Of a DNA stretch of 64,000 nt, positions 44,743-53,894 are shown one piece after another. The translations under genes and the position numbers were made by a program. Origin of the DNA: JBAXTZ01 sp041666525 (GTDB lineage: Bacteria; Bacillota; Negativicutes; JBAXTZ01). Under the pieces are notes generated by a model that saw nothing but the letters and a program-made list of their open reading frames with translations, ran no database searches and had not been told where the DNA came from. How positions within the stretch are numbered: the stretch's first letter is position 1; each line of letters begins with the position of its first letter. The stretch lies in contig JBAYGT010000001.1 of assembly GCA_041666525.1 (NCBI GenBank), positions 248,001-312,000 of the forward strand, given 5' to 3'.

Positions 44743-47235
44743 TTAACCAACAATGTTTATTAGTTTATTGGGAATATTAATTATTTTTTTAGGCGTCTTC
44801 CCTGCTAATACTTCGATAACCTTCGGCAGTTGCAGAGCAATTGCATTTTGCTCTTCGGCTATCGAATTTGTAGCAACGACAATTTTATCGCGTAACTTTC
44901 CATTAACTTGAACTGCAAGTTCAATTTCATCAGCGACGATCGCGTTTGCATCAAATTTGGGCCAGTTCATAGCATGCACACTGTCAGCACCAATCAACTC
45001 GTTCCATAATGCTTCCGCGAAATAAGGTGTTATCGGTGCCATCAGCCGGATCAACCCGGCGAACAGCTCCCGGCAAAACGCTGGTGGCATGCTTGCGTTG
45101 CCCTGTTCTTCGAGTTCACGGTACGCATAGATTGCGTTAACCAATTCCATAATGGCACTAATTGCAGTGTTAAAATTGAACCGCTCGCCAATATCCTCGG
45201 TAACTTTTTTTACTGTGGCATGCAATTTACGACGCAAGTTTTTTTCTGCAACAGTAAACGCTTCCAAATCGTAATCAGCACTCACTCCAGCAACGCAAAT
45301 TACTTGATAATGCGCGGCAATCCGCCACACGCGGCTGAGAAACCGGAATGCGCCTTCAACTCCCTGTTCGTTCCAATCCAAATCGCGTTCCGGTGGCGCG
45401 GCAAATAATATAAACAGCCGTGCGGTATCCGCACCGTATTTTTCAATAATTTCATCCGGGCTGACAACATTGCCTTTGGATTTGGACATTTTTGAACCGT
45501 CTTTGATTACCATTCCCTGTGTCAGTAAGTTCCGGAACGGTTCATCGGTGCTTATATATCCACAATCGTGCAACACCTTGACAATAAACCGCGAATACAA
45601 CAAATGCAACACTGCATGTTCAATGCCGCCGATATATTGATCAACCGGCATCCAATAATCAGTGGCCGCACGCGAAAACATTTCACTGGTGTTTTTGGGA
45701 TCGCAGTAACGCAGATAATACCACGATGAACAAATAAAAGTATCCATCGTGTCTATTTCGCGGCGGGCAGCGCCGTTACAATTTGGACAACTGCAGTTCA
45801 CAAATTCCATACTGGTCGCCAGCGGCGAAACCGAACCGGAAGTAAATTGCACGTTATCCGGCAATATTACCGGTAACTGGTTATCCGGTACCGGAACAAC
45901 ACCGCACTGCGGACAGTAAATTATTGGAATCGGCGCCCCCCAATAACGCTGACGCGAAATCAGCCAATCACGTAACCGGTAGTTAGTCCGGGCTTGGCCT
46001 TTGCCAACAGCCGATAACGCCATAACAATTCTTTCTTTGGCGGCATCATTATCAATACCATTAAATTCGTCCGAATTAACCAATTTGCCGTTGCCGCAAT
46101 ACGCACTTGTCCACTCGTCAACTGCAGATGTTGAACTGTCATCACAAATAACCTGTTTGATTGGCAATGAATATTTTTTGGCAAATTCCCAGTCGCGCGC
46201 ATCATGCGCCGGCACGCCCATTACCGCGCCGGTGCCATAATCAGCCAGCACATAATTAGCAATCCACACCGGCACTTTATCACCAGTCAGCGGATGAATC
46301 ACATATTCGTAGGTAAACATACCGATTTTTTCCGCATCTGCGGCAGTACGGTCCATTTCGCTCATCGCCCGGGTCTCTTGAATGAAAGCACGCAACGCCT
46401 TGACATTGCGCTTGCCCTTGATGAGTTTCTCTACCAACGGATGTTCGGCTGCCAACACCAAATATGACACTCCAAACAGTGTGTCCGGGCGGGTGGTGAA
46501 TACATTAATCGTTTCTTTATGTTTTTCGGAATAGAATTCTACTTCAGCACCGACACTTTTTCCAATCCAGTTTTCCTGCATGGTGCGTACACGTTCCGGC
46601 CAGCCGGTCAGCTTTTGCAAATCATCAATCAAGCGATCAGCATAGTCGGTAATCTTCAAAAACCACTGTTCCAAATCTTTTTTCTCAACCAAAGAATCAC
46701 AGCGCCAGCACTTGCCATCAATTACTTGTTCATTGGCAAGCACGGTATTGCAGTCATTGCACCAGTTAACCGCGGCTTTGCGTTTGTAAGCCAACCCTTT
46801 TTCATACATTAGCAAAAACAGTTTTTGCGTCCATTGATAATAATCCGGTAAACAGGTTGCAACTTCTCTGTCCCAATCATAACTGAAGCCAAGCTCTTTC
46901 AACTGCCCGCGCATGGCGTCAATATTGTTTAACGTCCACTGTCTGGGATCGGCGTTGTTTTTTATCGCCGCATTTTCTGCGGGCATCCCAAAAGAATCCC
47001 AGCCCATCGGATGCAAAACATTATAACCGCACATTTTTTTGTAACGGGCGATCACATCGCCAATTGAATAGTTGCGTACATGCCCAAAATGTAACTTTCC
47101 CGATGGATAAGGAAACATTTCCAAAACATAATATTTCTCACGGTCATCAGCAATCGCCGTTTTAAAACTACTGGTTTGCTCCCATACCGTCTGCCATTTT
47201 TTTTCAATTTCTGCCGGATAATAACGCTCATTCAT
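44743..47235 (-). CDS. leuS: Leucyl-tRNA synthetase
   Basis: 830 residues. The class I HIGH motif is HFGHV in FPYPSGKLHFGHVRNYSIG, and KMSKS is in DGSKMSKSKGN near residue 600. The CP1 editing domain (TTRPDTLFGV) and zinc-type cysteine pairs (CNDCNTV, CWRC) are present. It charges tRNA-Leu and edits mischarged products. The ATG follows AGAGGT. A consensus promoter lies 32 bases upstream, with too little room for a T-box. Confidence 0.97.
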   Translation of the reverse strand: MNERYYPAEIEKKWQTVWEQTSSFKTAIADDREKYYVLEMFPYPSGKLHFGHVRNYSIGDVIARYKKMCGYNVLHPMGWDSFGMPAENAAIKNNADPRQWTLNNIDAMRGQLKELGFSYDWDREVATCLPDYYQWTQKLFLLMYEKGLAYKRKAAVNWCNDCNTVLANEQVIDGKCWRCDSLVEKKDLEQWFLKITDYADRLIDDLQKLTGWPERVRTMQENWIGKSVGAEVEFYSEKHKETINVFTTRPDTLFGVSYLVLAAEHPLVEKLIKGKRNVKALRAFIQETRAMSEMDRTAADAEKIGMFTYEYVIHPLTGDKVPVWIANYVLADYGTGAVMGVPAHDARDWEFAKKYSLPIKQVICDDSSTSAVDEWTSAYCGNGKLVNSDEFNGIDNDAAKERIVMALSAVGKGQARTNYRLRDWLISRQRYWGAPIPIIYCPQCGVVPVPDNQLPVILPDNVQFTSGSVSPLATSMEFVNCSCPNCNGAARREIDTMDTFICSSWYYLRYCDPKNTSEMFSRAATDYWMPVDQYIGGIEHAVLHLLYSRFIVKVLHDCGYISTDEPFRNLLTQGMVIKDGSKMSKSKGNVVSPDEIIEKYGADTARLFILFAAPPERDLDWNEQGVEGAFRFLSRVWRIAAHYQVICVAGVSADYDLEAFTVAEKNLRRKLHATVKKVTEDIGERFNFNTAISAIMELVNAIYAYRELEEQGNASMPPAFCRELFAGLIRLMAPITPYFAEALWNELIGADSVHAMNWPKFDANAIVADEIELAVQVNGKLRDKIVVATNSIAEEQNAIALQLPKVIEVLAGKTPKKIINIPNKLINIVG

Positions 47236-47266
47236 AATCTGCTACCTCTTCATAAAACTATCCGCT

Positions 47267-47295
47267 ATTCTAAGCAATTTGCCCCTCATTGTCAA
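47267..47295 (-). promoter_or_regulatory. leuS promoter
   Basis: TTGACA (47290-47295), 17-base spacer, TAGAAT (47267-47272) on the minus strand; near consensus. Confidence 0.8.
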
Positions 47296-47308
47296 ATTGT
47301 GCTTGCTG

Positions 47309-47337
47309 TTGACCAATTTTCCGGCTAGAATTATATA
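47309..47337 (+). promoter_or_regulatory. lgt promoter
   Basis: TTGACC (47309-47314), 17-base spacer, TATATA (47332-47337). The transcript would start close to the ribosome site at 47342-47348. It is back to back with the leuS promoter. Confidence 0.7.
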
Positions 47338-47353
47338 GTTACAAGGAGGTTTC

Positions 47354-48139
47354 ATGTATAGATTTTTAGGAGAAATCGGCGGTTTTCCGATTCGCAGTTA
47401 CGGACTGATAATATCACTGGCAATAATATTAGCCACCGGCACCGCATATTTTTTTGCAAAACAGGACCGGCGCGGCTGGCACAGCCATATCGTGGACATG
47501 GGCATCTATTGTGGTATCGCCGGTCTAATCGGCGCCAGAATTTGGGATGTAGTATTCTTTGATTGGAACTATTACGGCAATCATCTGATTGAAGTGTTTT
47601 ACGTCTGGCAGGGCGGTTTATCAATTCAAGGCGGCGTAATTTTCGGCACAATCACCGGTATAATTTACACGAAAATTCACAAAATCGACACCTGGGCGCT
47701 GGCGGATATTGTTGCACCGTCGATAATCATCGGTCAAACAGTAGGACGTTGTGCCAACCTGCTAAACGGTGACGCTTTCGGCCACCCGACCGGCGGACAG
47801 TTTGGTATTCTCTATCCGGAAAACACGCTGGCGCACAGTGTTTATGGATTACAGCCCTTGTGGCCGGTAGAAATTTGGGAAGGCCAGATTGATATCGTTA
47901 TTTTTGCATTATTGTTGATGTTTCGCTCCACCAATTCCTACAAAGGCCAGACCTTTTGCCTGTATATCATCCTGTACTCCGTCGCCCGCTTCTTTCTGGA
48001 ATATCTGCGCGGCGATTACACTGCCGGCATCGGCGATTTCAAATCAGCGCAGATAACCGCACTCATCGCCGCCGGAATCGCGTTTTGCGTATTCTTGTAT
48101 CTGGAGTATAAGAAACGAACCACTAAAGCGGTTGCTTAA
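47354..48139 (+). CDS. lgt: Prolipoprotein diacylglyceryl transferase
   Basis: 261 residues, seven membrane helices. Family motifs are IRSYGLIISLAI, WQGGLSIQGGVIFG and the signature GRCANLLNGDAFG (the usual GRxGNFxNxE-type block, here with Ala and Leu variants and Asp for Glu). Lgt adds diacylglycerol to the lipobox Cys of prolipoproteins. The ATG follows ACAAGGAGG. It is convergent with the radical SAM gene and ends in a shared terminator. Confidence 0.94.
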   Translation: MYRFLGEIGGFPIRSYGLIISLAIILATGTAYFFAKQDRRGWHSHIVDMGIYCGIAGLIGARIWDVVFFDWNYYGNHLIEVFYVWQGGLSIQGGVIFGTITGIIYTKIHKIDTWALADIVAPSIIIGQTVGRCANLLNGDAFGHPTGGQFGILYPENTLAHSVYGLQPLWPVEIWEGQIDIVIFALLLMFRSTNSYKGQTFCLYIILYSVARFFLEYLRGDYTAGIGDFKSAQITALIAAGIAFCVFLYLEYKKRTTKAVA

Positions 48140-48154
48140 TAACCTTAAACAAAA

Positions 48155-48200
48155 AAACCGTATTGAATTGAAACTTAAGTTTCAGCTCAATACGGTTTTT
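48155..48200. terminator. Bidirectional terminator between lgt and the radical SAM gene
   Basis: A stem of about 20 bp with two mismatches (AAACCGTATTGA... paired to ...TCAATACGGTTT), TAAG loop, A run on the left and T run on the right. The stop of the minus-strand gene overlaps its right edge. Confidence 0.88.
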
Positions 48201-49203
48201 ATTTCCATATCCCCGCAATTTCTTTCCCGCAACTGCTGCATTTACCCTCTAGCAATTCAACAATTTTCGTATTATAACCACAGCGCTCAATCAACAATGC
48301 ATTGCACTGCGGACAAAATGTCGAGTTGAAGCGGACGTTGGTAACATTGCCGATATAAACATAATGGAGACCGCACTGTTTGGCAATCTGACAGGCATCA
48401 TGTAATGTTGCAAAATCAGTTGCGCGTTTACTCAGCCGGTGCGCCGGATGATAGGCGGAAAAATGCAGCGGCGTATCCGCACCCAGTTCATGGTATATCC
48501 AGTTGCACATTGCGGTAATTTCGCTCATAGCGTCATTACAATCCGGAATAATCAGATTGGTTATTTCCAGTTCCACGCCACGCGCTTTTAGCAGCAACAA
48601 GGAATCAAGCACCGGCTGTAAACTTACACCGCAGAGTTTATGATAAAACTCATCATTAAAGGCTTTAAGGTCAATATTTGCAGCATCAATAACAATAGTC
48701 AGTTCTGCAAGCGGTTCGTGATTAATATATCCTGCCGACACCAACGCTGTTTTCAGCCCGCGCGCTTTGCAATGTTCGGCAACGGCATAAGTATTTTCAA
48801 AAGTTATCAGCGGCTCATTATAGGTAAAGGCAATTGAACTGCAAGCTTTAGTTACACACAAATCTGCCCACTGCCGCGGGGTCATGGCGCGGGTAATCAG
48901 CCCTAAATCACGGCTTTGACTGATTTCCCAATTCTGACAAAAACTACAACTCAGATTACAACCGATAACACCGAACGACAAGATTTTTGTATCCGGCAAA
49001 AAATGATATAGCGGTTTTTTCTCCACCGGATCAACCGCTACCGAACTAAAATTGCCATAGCCATCCGAAACCAAACTGCCTTGTTGATTACGGCGCACAA
49101 AACAGAACCCGCGCTGCCCCTCGGTTATCCGGCAGCCACGCGGGCAAAGGTCACAAACTACACAATCGCTTTCAGTGTGCCAATATTTTGCAAGCGTTTG
49201 CAC
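48199..49203 (-). CDS. AmmeMemoRadiSam system radical SAM enzyme
   Basis: 334 residues. It resembles pyruvate formate-lyase activating enzyme but has the layout of the AmmeMemoRadiSam family: an N-terminal cysteine group (CDLCPRGCRI ... GFC, residues 19-35), the radical SAM CX3CX2C motif in GCNLSCSFCQNWEIS, and a C-terminal zinc-ribbon (CPQC ... CGY ... CSSCGKEI). No glycyl-radical enzyme is nearby. It starts 2 bases after the Memo-AMMECR1 gene ends, so the two act as a unit. Substrate and product are not known for the family. Confidence 0.9.
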   Translation of the reverse strand: MQTLAKYWHTESDCVVCDLCPRGCRITEGQRGFCFVRRNQQGSLVSDGYGNFSSVAVDPVEKKPLYHFLPDTKILSFGVIGCNLSCSFCQNWEISQSRDLGLITRAMTPRQWADLCVTKACSSIAFTYNEPLITFENTYAVAEHCKARGLKTALVSAGYINHEPLAELTIVIDAANIDLKAFNDEFYHKLCGVSLQPVLDSLLLLKARGVELEITNLIIPDCNDAMSEITAMCNWIYHELGADTPLHFSAYHPAHRLSKRATDFATLHDACQIAKQCGLHYVYIGNVTNVRFNSTFCPQCNALLIERCGYNTKIVELLEGKCSSCGKEIAGIWK

Positions 49204-49205
49204 CG

Positions 49206-50564
49206 CTACCTCCCATAATCACTTTCTTTCCACTTACGCACAGTATAGCGCGAAACCGCTACTTCGTCTTGCCAAAAATCCGCCGAAAATCCGGCTTTAA
49301 TTTTTAGCTGTTGCATGAATAATTCCGCAGTTGGCAATTGCTCCCAGACTTGCGGCAAAAAAGTACTCGCCTTATTACGATAACGAAAAATCACACCATC
49401 AATGCCCGGACGCAACTGCTGCAACAGTTCCGCCTCGTTTGAAAACGCCAGCGGTTCAGATTTGCTCAATAGCGACACCTCAATGCAGACGTGCTCCAAT
49501 TCATCAGCTGCAAGCGGCGAAAACCGCGGATCGCCAAAAGCCGCAGCAACAGCATTTTTTTGCAAATCATCAAGTAGCGGCCGGTAAGCTTCTAACGCTC
49601 CGATACAACCGCGCAAATGTCCGTCTTTGGTCAAAGTTACAAACGTTGCACCTAATTCACCAAGTTCAGATATTTCCGGAAATAATAATGCCGGTACTTC
49701 CTGCCAGCGCGCGCAAATTGCCGCCCGCGCGATCCGCAGCATTACCGCTCCAAACTGAAAATCCGGTTCTGAATTGGGTGAAAATACCGCCGCTAAATAG
49801 CCCACCACCCGGTCATTATCTCCGGAATTTTGTCCGGAATGCGCATAATCAATTACCGTACTGCGTAAATTTTTAATTTGCGCGAGGTACAACAATGCAT
49901 TGAGCGGCAGTGCAGCACAGGCCTGTTCCGCTCCAACCGACGAATCATTCAATGCCACTTTTCGTTCGGTATTGCCATCGATAAGCTGCGCGGTTGCGGC
50001 ATTGTGATAATGCGACAAATCACTGCTGATAATTATCAGGGTATCGGCTTCACCCCATACCGAATGTAAAAACTGCACAGCCTGTTCGATGGTAATATCG
50101 CCCATCAGCGCCGGAACAATTTCGATATCGGCGAAAATCGTTTGGATAAACGGCAATTGCACTTCCAGCGAATGTTCATACTGATGTGCATTGTCATCAA
50201 ATTTCGCGATTCCAGTTTTTACTATCCGTGCAATATATTCGTTTGCAAGCTTTACCATGCCTAGCGGTGTGGAAAAGTATTCGGCACGGGGCAATACCAC
50301 GCCAGTCACTGCCGTTCGATGTGCCGCTCCGACAATAATTATACGCCGGCATTGCTCTTTGAACGGCATAATTTGTTTGTAAGCCGCCGCCGCAGTGTTT
50401 CCGGAAAATACATAGCCGGCATGCGGGACAACTAGCGCTTTGGGTTGCCCGGTTACCTTTTCCGCATGTTTGTTTAAGTAAGCATAAATCAACAGCAACA
50501 ATTCTTCGCGCTGCTTTGGATAGAAAGTACCAGCAACCGCCGGAGTCCGTACTTGATTTGTCAT
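49206..50564 (-). CDS. Memo-AMMECR1 fusion protein (AmmeMemoRadiSam system B and A)
   Basis: 452 residues made of two families usually encoded apart. Residues 1-265 are a Memo domain, a non-haem-iron dioxygenase-like fold, with VVPHAGYVFSG, GAAHRT, EHSLEVQLPF and SSDLSHYH. Residues about 270-445 are AMMECR1 with the family core LRGCIGALEAYRPL and FGDPRFSPL. The start ATG is behind GGAG. With the adjacent radical SAM gene the trio is complete. The biochemical role of the trio is unknown. Confidence 0.92.
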   Translation of the reverse strand: MTNQVRTPAVAGTFYPKQREELLLLIYAYLNKHAEKVTGQPKALVVPHAGYVFSGNTAAAAYKQIMPFKEQCRRIIIVGAAHRTAVTGVVLPRAEYFSTPLGMVKLANEYIARIVKTGIAKFDDNAHQYEHSLEVQLPFIQTIFADIEIVPALMGDITIEQAVQFLHSVWGEADTLIIISSDLSHYHNAATAQLIDGNTERKVALNDSSVGAEQACAALPLNALLYLAQIKNLRSTVIDYAHSGQNSGDNDRVVGYLAAVFSPNSEPDFQFGAVMLRIARAAICARWQEVPALLFPEISELGELGATFVTLTKDGHLRGCIGALEAYRPLLDDLQKNAVAAAFGDPRFSPLAADELEHVCIEVSLLSKSEPLAFSNEAELLQQLRPGIDGVIFRYRNKASTFLPQVWEQLPTAELFMQQLKIKAGFSADFWQDEVAVSRYTVRKWKESDYGR

Positions 50565-50598
50565 AGCATTCTCCGTTATTAAAAGTTGAATTTTTGCG

Positions 50599-51600
50599 CT
50601 ACTTTTTTGTTATTTTCTTAGTTTTTTGCAAATTAATCTTTTCGGTATTGAGTTTAACATAACCTTCATAGCGTTCCTGACTTAAACGACCGGCTTCGAC
50701 CGCGGCAATAACCGCGCAATCCGGTTCCTTTTCATGGCGGCAGTCACTAAAACGGCAATGTTCGGAAATGGCGCTGATATCCTCGAAAGCATCCGCCAAA
50801 CCATCGCCTGCTCCCCATAATTGCAGCTCCCGCATTCCCGGTGTGTCAATTATTACTCCGCCACCGGGCATTATGATCAATTCCCGATGGATCGTGCTGT
50901 GGCGGCCGCGGTCGTCGGTTTCACGAATCGCGCCGGTTTTTAACCGGTCGGTTCCCAGCAACGCATTGATCAAGGTGGATTTTCCCACACCGCTCGAGCC
51001 GACAATTGCAATAGTCTTGCCAAACCGGACATACTCTTTGACCGCTTCCAACCCGGCGCCGGTATCGCTGCTAATTACAATTGTTTCGTACGAAGTAATC
51101 GCTTTAGATGCCGCTACATAATCTTCTAACTGCCCGGCATCGCACAAATCGGACTTGCTCAACACTACAATCGGAACAATCCCGCCCTCGCTCGCCAGCG
51201 TCACATAGCGTTCCAGCCGCCGGGCATTAAAATCAGCGTTGCATGACGTAACCACGAAGATAATATCAATATTCGCGGCAACAACTTGCTCAACGATGTA
51301 TTTCCCGGCAACTTTGCGCGAAAATTTTGTTCGTCTGGGCAAGACTGCCTGAATCAAATTTTTGTCGTTCTCGACAACCACCCAGTCACCAACTGCCGGC
51401 AAATCAGCGCGACGCGAACGCAATTTTAACCGCCCGGCAACTTTAGTAAGCTGCTCGCCCTGCTCGCTAATAACCCGGTAAAAATCATTATAGGTCAATG
51501 CTACACGACCAAATATCAAATTCGGTTTTTTTATTGTTTTGCTGATTTTCTCAAATTCATATTCAAACTGTTTATTCCAGCCTAAGTTCTCCAAATTCAT
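50599..51600 (-). CDS. rsgA: Ribosome small-subunit GTPase RsgA
   Basis: 333 residues from the ATG at 51600; a TTG four codons upstream overlaps the htpX stop and is an alternative. Neither has a clear ribosome site, so translation may be coupled. Circularly permuted GTPase: OB-fold N-terminus, G4-like NADFNARRLERY region with LSKSD, then the P-loop GSSGVGKSTLINALLG, the switch GRHSTIHRE and DTPGMREL. The C-terminal zinc site is CRFSDCRHEKEPDC. RsgA acts in late 30S maturation. Confidence 0.94.
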   Translation of the reverse strand: MNLENLGWNKQFEYEFEKISKTIKKPNLIFGRVALTYNDFYRVISEQGEQLTKVAGRLKLRSRRADLPAVGDWVVVENDKNLIQAVLPRRTKFSRKVAGKYIVEQVVAANIDIIFVVTSCNADFNARRLERYVTLASEGGIVPIVVLSKSDLCDAGQLEDYVAASKAITSYETIVISSDTGAGLEAVKEYVRFGKTIAIVGSSGVGKSTLINALLGTDRLKTGAIRETDDRGRHSTIHRELIIMPGGGVIIDTPGMRELQLWGAGDGLADAFEDISAISEHCRFSDCRHEKEPDCAVIAAVEAGRLSQERYEGYVKLNTEKINLQKTKKITKK

Positions 51601-51608
51601 CAACTGGC

Positions 51609-52469
51609 TCAAAGTTTTTGGGCAATATCAATCAACCGCGCTACCCGCTGTTCTGTTGGCGGATGGGTCGAAAATAGCGAAGCAAAAGCTCTATTGCCGC
51701 CACTCAGCGGATTGATGATAAACATATGTGCCGTAGCCGGGCTTACCGTTTGCGATAATTGACCAAAGCGCGCGGACTGCTCGATCTTGCGTAACGCATC
51801 CGCGAGCGCTAATGGTTTGCCGGAGATTTTTGCCGCCCCATAATCGGCCTCAAATTCACGCGACCGTGAAATCGCCAATTGCACCAATGTTGCCGCAATC
51901 GGCGCCAGAATTATCATAAACAACGATCCCAAAATACCGCCGCCCTCTTCGCGGTCGCCGCCGCGGCCGCCAAAAATCATTGCCCATTGCGCCATGGTCG
52001 ATATCCAGGTAATAACACCGGCAATCGACGCAACCATGGTGCCAATCAGTGTGTCGTGATGTTTGACATGCGCCAATTCGTGCGCCAACACCGCTTCGAG
52101 CTCGTCTTTGTCAAGGACACGGATAATCCCGGTCGTAACTGCCACCGCTGCATGCTGGGGACTGCGTCCGGTAGCAAAGGCGTTTGGTGTGTCCGAATCA
52201 ATAACGTAAACTTTGGGCATCGGCAATTCGGCGCTTGCTGCCAACTGCGCAACAATATTAAATAAATCCGGCGCCTGTTCGCGCGTAATCTGACGCGCCT
52301 TGTACATCGACAGCACAATTTTATCGCTATACCAATAGCTCACCAGATTAATTCCCAATGATACAAACAGCATCAGCGTCATACCACCGCGGCCGCCAAA
52401 CGCCTGCCCGACCATCATCAATATTACTGTTAATAGTACTAACAGAAAAGTGGTTTTCAAATTATTCAC
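51609..52469 (-). CDS. htpX: HtpX family membrane zinc metalloprotease
   Basis: 286 residues. Two N-terminal helices, the M48 zinc motif HELAHVKH near residue 130, two further helices (IGTMVASIAGVITWI, LFMIILAPIAATLVQL), and the third ligand region SREFEADYGA. HtpX degrades misfolded membrane proteins, with its active site on the cytoplasmic side. The start is a GTG at 52469, 5 bases behind GGAGG. It lies just downstream of the tRNA-Pro terminator and is followed by rsgA with almost no gap. Confidence 0.94.
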   Translation of the reverse strand: MNNLKTTFLLVLLTVILMMVGQAFGGRGGMTLMLFVSLGINLVSYWYSDKIVLSMYKARQITREQAPDLFNIVAQLAASAELPMPKVYVIDSDTPNAFATGRSPQHAAVAVTTGIIRVLDKDELEAVLAHELAHVKHHDTLIGTMVASIAGVITWISTMAQWAMIFGGRGGDREEGGGILGSLFMIILAPIAATLVQLAISRSREFEADYGAAKISGKPLALADALRKIEQSARFGQLSQTVSPATAHMFIINPLSGGNRAFASLFSTHPPTEQRVARLIDIAQKL

Positions 52470-52545
52470 AATAACCTCCGAAAATATTTCATTGAATTTA
52501 AGATAATTATCTCATATCGGCATTAAAAATGTGTGTCAAAATTGT

Positions 52546-52572
52546 AAAAAAACGGCATACATTGTATGCCGT
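52546..52572 (-). terminator. Terminator after tRNA-Pro
   Basis: On the minus strand ACGGCATAC-AAT-GTATGCCGT followed by seven T, 9 bases after the tRNA 3' end. Confidence 0.88.
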
Positions 52573-52581
52573 CAAATATTC

Positions 52582-52659
52582 TGGTCGGAGCGACAAGACT
52601 TGAACTTGCGGCCTCTACCACCCCAAGGTAGCGCTCTAGCCAAACTGAGCTACGCCCCG
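52582..52659 (-). tRNA. tRNA-Pro (anticodon GGG)
   Basis: 78 nt with encoded CCA. The acceptor stem CGGGGCG pairs with CGCTCCG (one G-U). The D arm is GCTC ... GAGC, the anticodon arm CTACC-TTGGGGT-GGTAG gives GGG, and the T arm has the loop TTCAAGA. It reads CCC and CCU. A terminator follows. Confidence 0.95.
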
Positions 52660-52698
52660 AATACGCAAGTGCTATTATATTGGTTTTCGATTACAGTG

Positions 52699-53886
52699 TC
52701 AATCAGAATCGAGCTCCAGAAGCTCGTCACTCGCTGTTTCATCAAGTGCCTCGACGGTTTTCATCTGCTTGATAACCGCGCGTGACCGGGTACCGAGCGC
52801 CATAACCTTATTACCGGCTTCCTGAATTTTCTTTTCCACTTCCTCCAAAGCCTTTTCGTATTTCCCGAATTCGGTTTTAACTGCACCCAGCATTTTCCAA
52901 ATTTCTGAACTTTTGCTTTCAATCGCCAAGGTACGGAATCCCATCTGCAAACTGCTCAAAAATGCATACAACGCACTAGGGCCGGAAATAGTGACGTGGT
53001 AATCGTGCTGCAATTGCTGCTGTAATTCCGGTGTGTTGAGCGCTTCAACATACAGTCCTTCGCTCGGAAGATACATGATTGCAAAATCGGTGGTTTGCGG
53101 CGGATTAATATATTTCTGCTGGATACTTTTTGCTTCCAGCTTCAATCTGTTTGTCAGCGCCTTGCGGCTGAGTTCAATTGCCGGAACATCAACATTTTGC
53201 TGCGCATCCAGTAGCCGTTGGTAATCTTCAATCGGAAACTTGGCATCAATCGGCAGAAAAATAAATTGTCCCTCTTCAGCTTTCGCCGGCAATTTTACCG
53301 CAAAATCCACTGTCTCCCTGCCAACACCAATATTGGCCTGTTCGACATATTGTGATTTTGCCAGCACCTGCTCCAGCATTGCTGAGAGTTGCGTTTCACC
53401 GAGTATGCCGCGGGTTTTAACATTACTCAGCACTCGTTGCAATCCGCCGACATCAGCGGCCAGTTTTTGCATTTCACCAAGGCCTTTATGGACGGCATCC
53501 AGCCGTTCGCCTACTACCGAAAAAGATTCTTTCAGACGGGTTTCCAGCGCTGTATGCAGCTTTTCGTTAACTGTCTTGTTCATCTCGTCGAGTTTTTGTG
53601 AATTTTCAACACGGATTTTTTCCAGTTGTTCTGCCAGCGTCGTACGCACAATTTCAAACTTTGTATCATTGTTCAATGAAAAATTTTGCAATTGGGTGGC
53701 GAAACTTTGCAGTTGATTGAGTTGTGACAAAGTAGTTACACCATTTTCCCGCCGGGTGCGCTCGGCCTCATCAGCAATCATTTTAGCCAAATGGTCAGTG
53801 TTTTTTTCGTTCCCTTTACTGCGAAAAACAACACACAAAACCGCCAGCAGCGTAAGCGCCGAAACAACGATGTTCAACATTTCCAT
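52699..53886 (-). CDS. rmuC: DNA recombination protein RmuC
   Basis: 395 residues. One N-terminal membrane helix (IVVSALTLLAVLCVVF), then a coiled coil to about residue 150, then the RmuC PD-(D/E)XK-like domain (VDFAVKLP, FLPIDAKFPIEDYQRLL, FAIMYLPSEGLYVEAL). RmuC limits recombination at inverted repeats; its exact activity is not defined. The ATG is behind AGGAG. It is 8 bases after the M20 gene and 39 before the tRNA. Confidence 0.92.
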   Translation of the reverse strand: MEMLNIVVSALTLLAVLCVVFRSKGNEKNTDHLAKMIADEAERTRRENGVTTLSQLNQLQSFATQLQNFSLNNDTKFEIVRTTLAEQLEKIRVENSQKLDEMNKTVNEKLHTALETRLKESFSVVGERLDAVHKGLGEMQKLAADVGGLQRVLSNVKTRGILGETQLSAMLEQVLAKSQYVEQANIGVGRETVDFAVKLPAKAEEGQFIFLPIDAKFPIEDYQRLLDAQQNVDVPAIELSRKALTNRLKLEAKSIQQKYINPPQTTDFAIMYLPSEGLYVEALNTPELQQQLQHDYHVTISGPSALYAFLSSLQMGFRTLAIESKSSEIWKMLGAVKTEFGKYEKALEEVEKKIQEAGNKVMALGTRSRAVIKQMKTVEALDETASDELLELDSD

Positions 53887-53894
53887 TTCAACTC

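Noticed and set aside
47236..47266. T-box leader for leuS
   Set aside because: The promoter lies only about 30 bases from the start codon, leaving no room.
52531..52785. 84-codon plus-strand frame over the tRNA-Pro region
   Set aside because: It reads the complement of the terminator, the tRNA and the end of rmuC.
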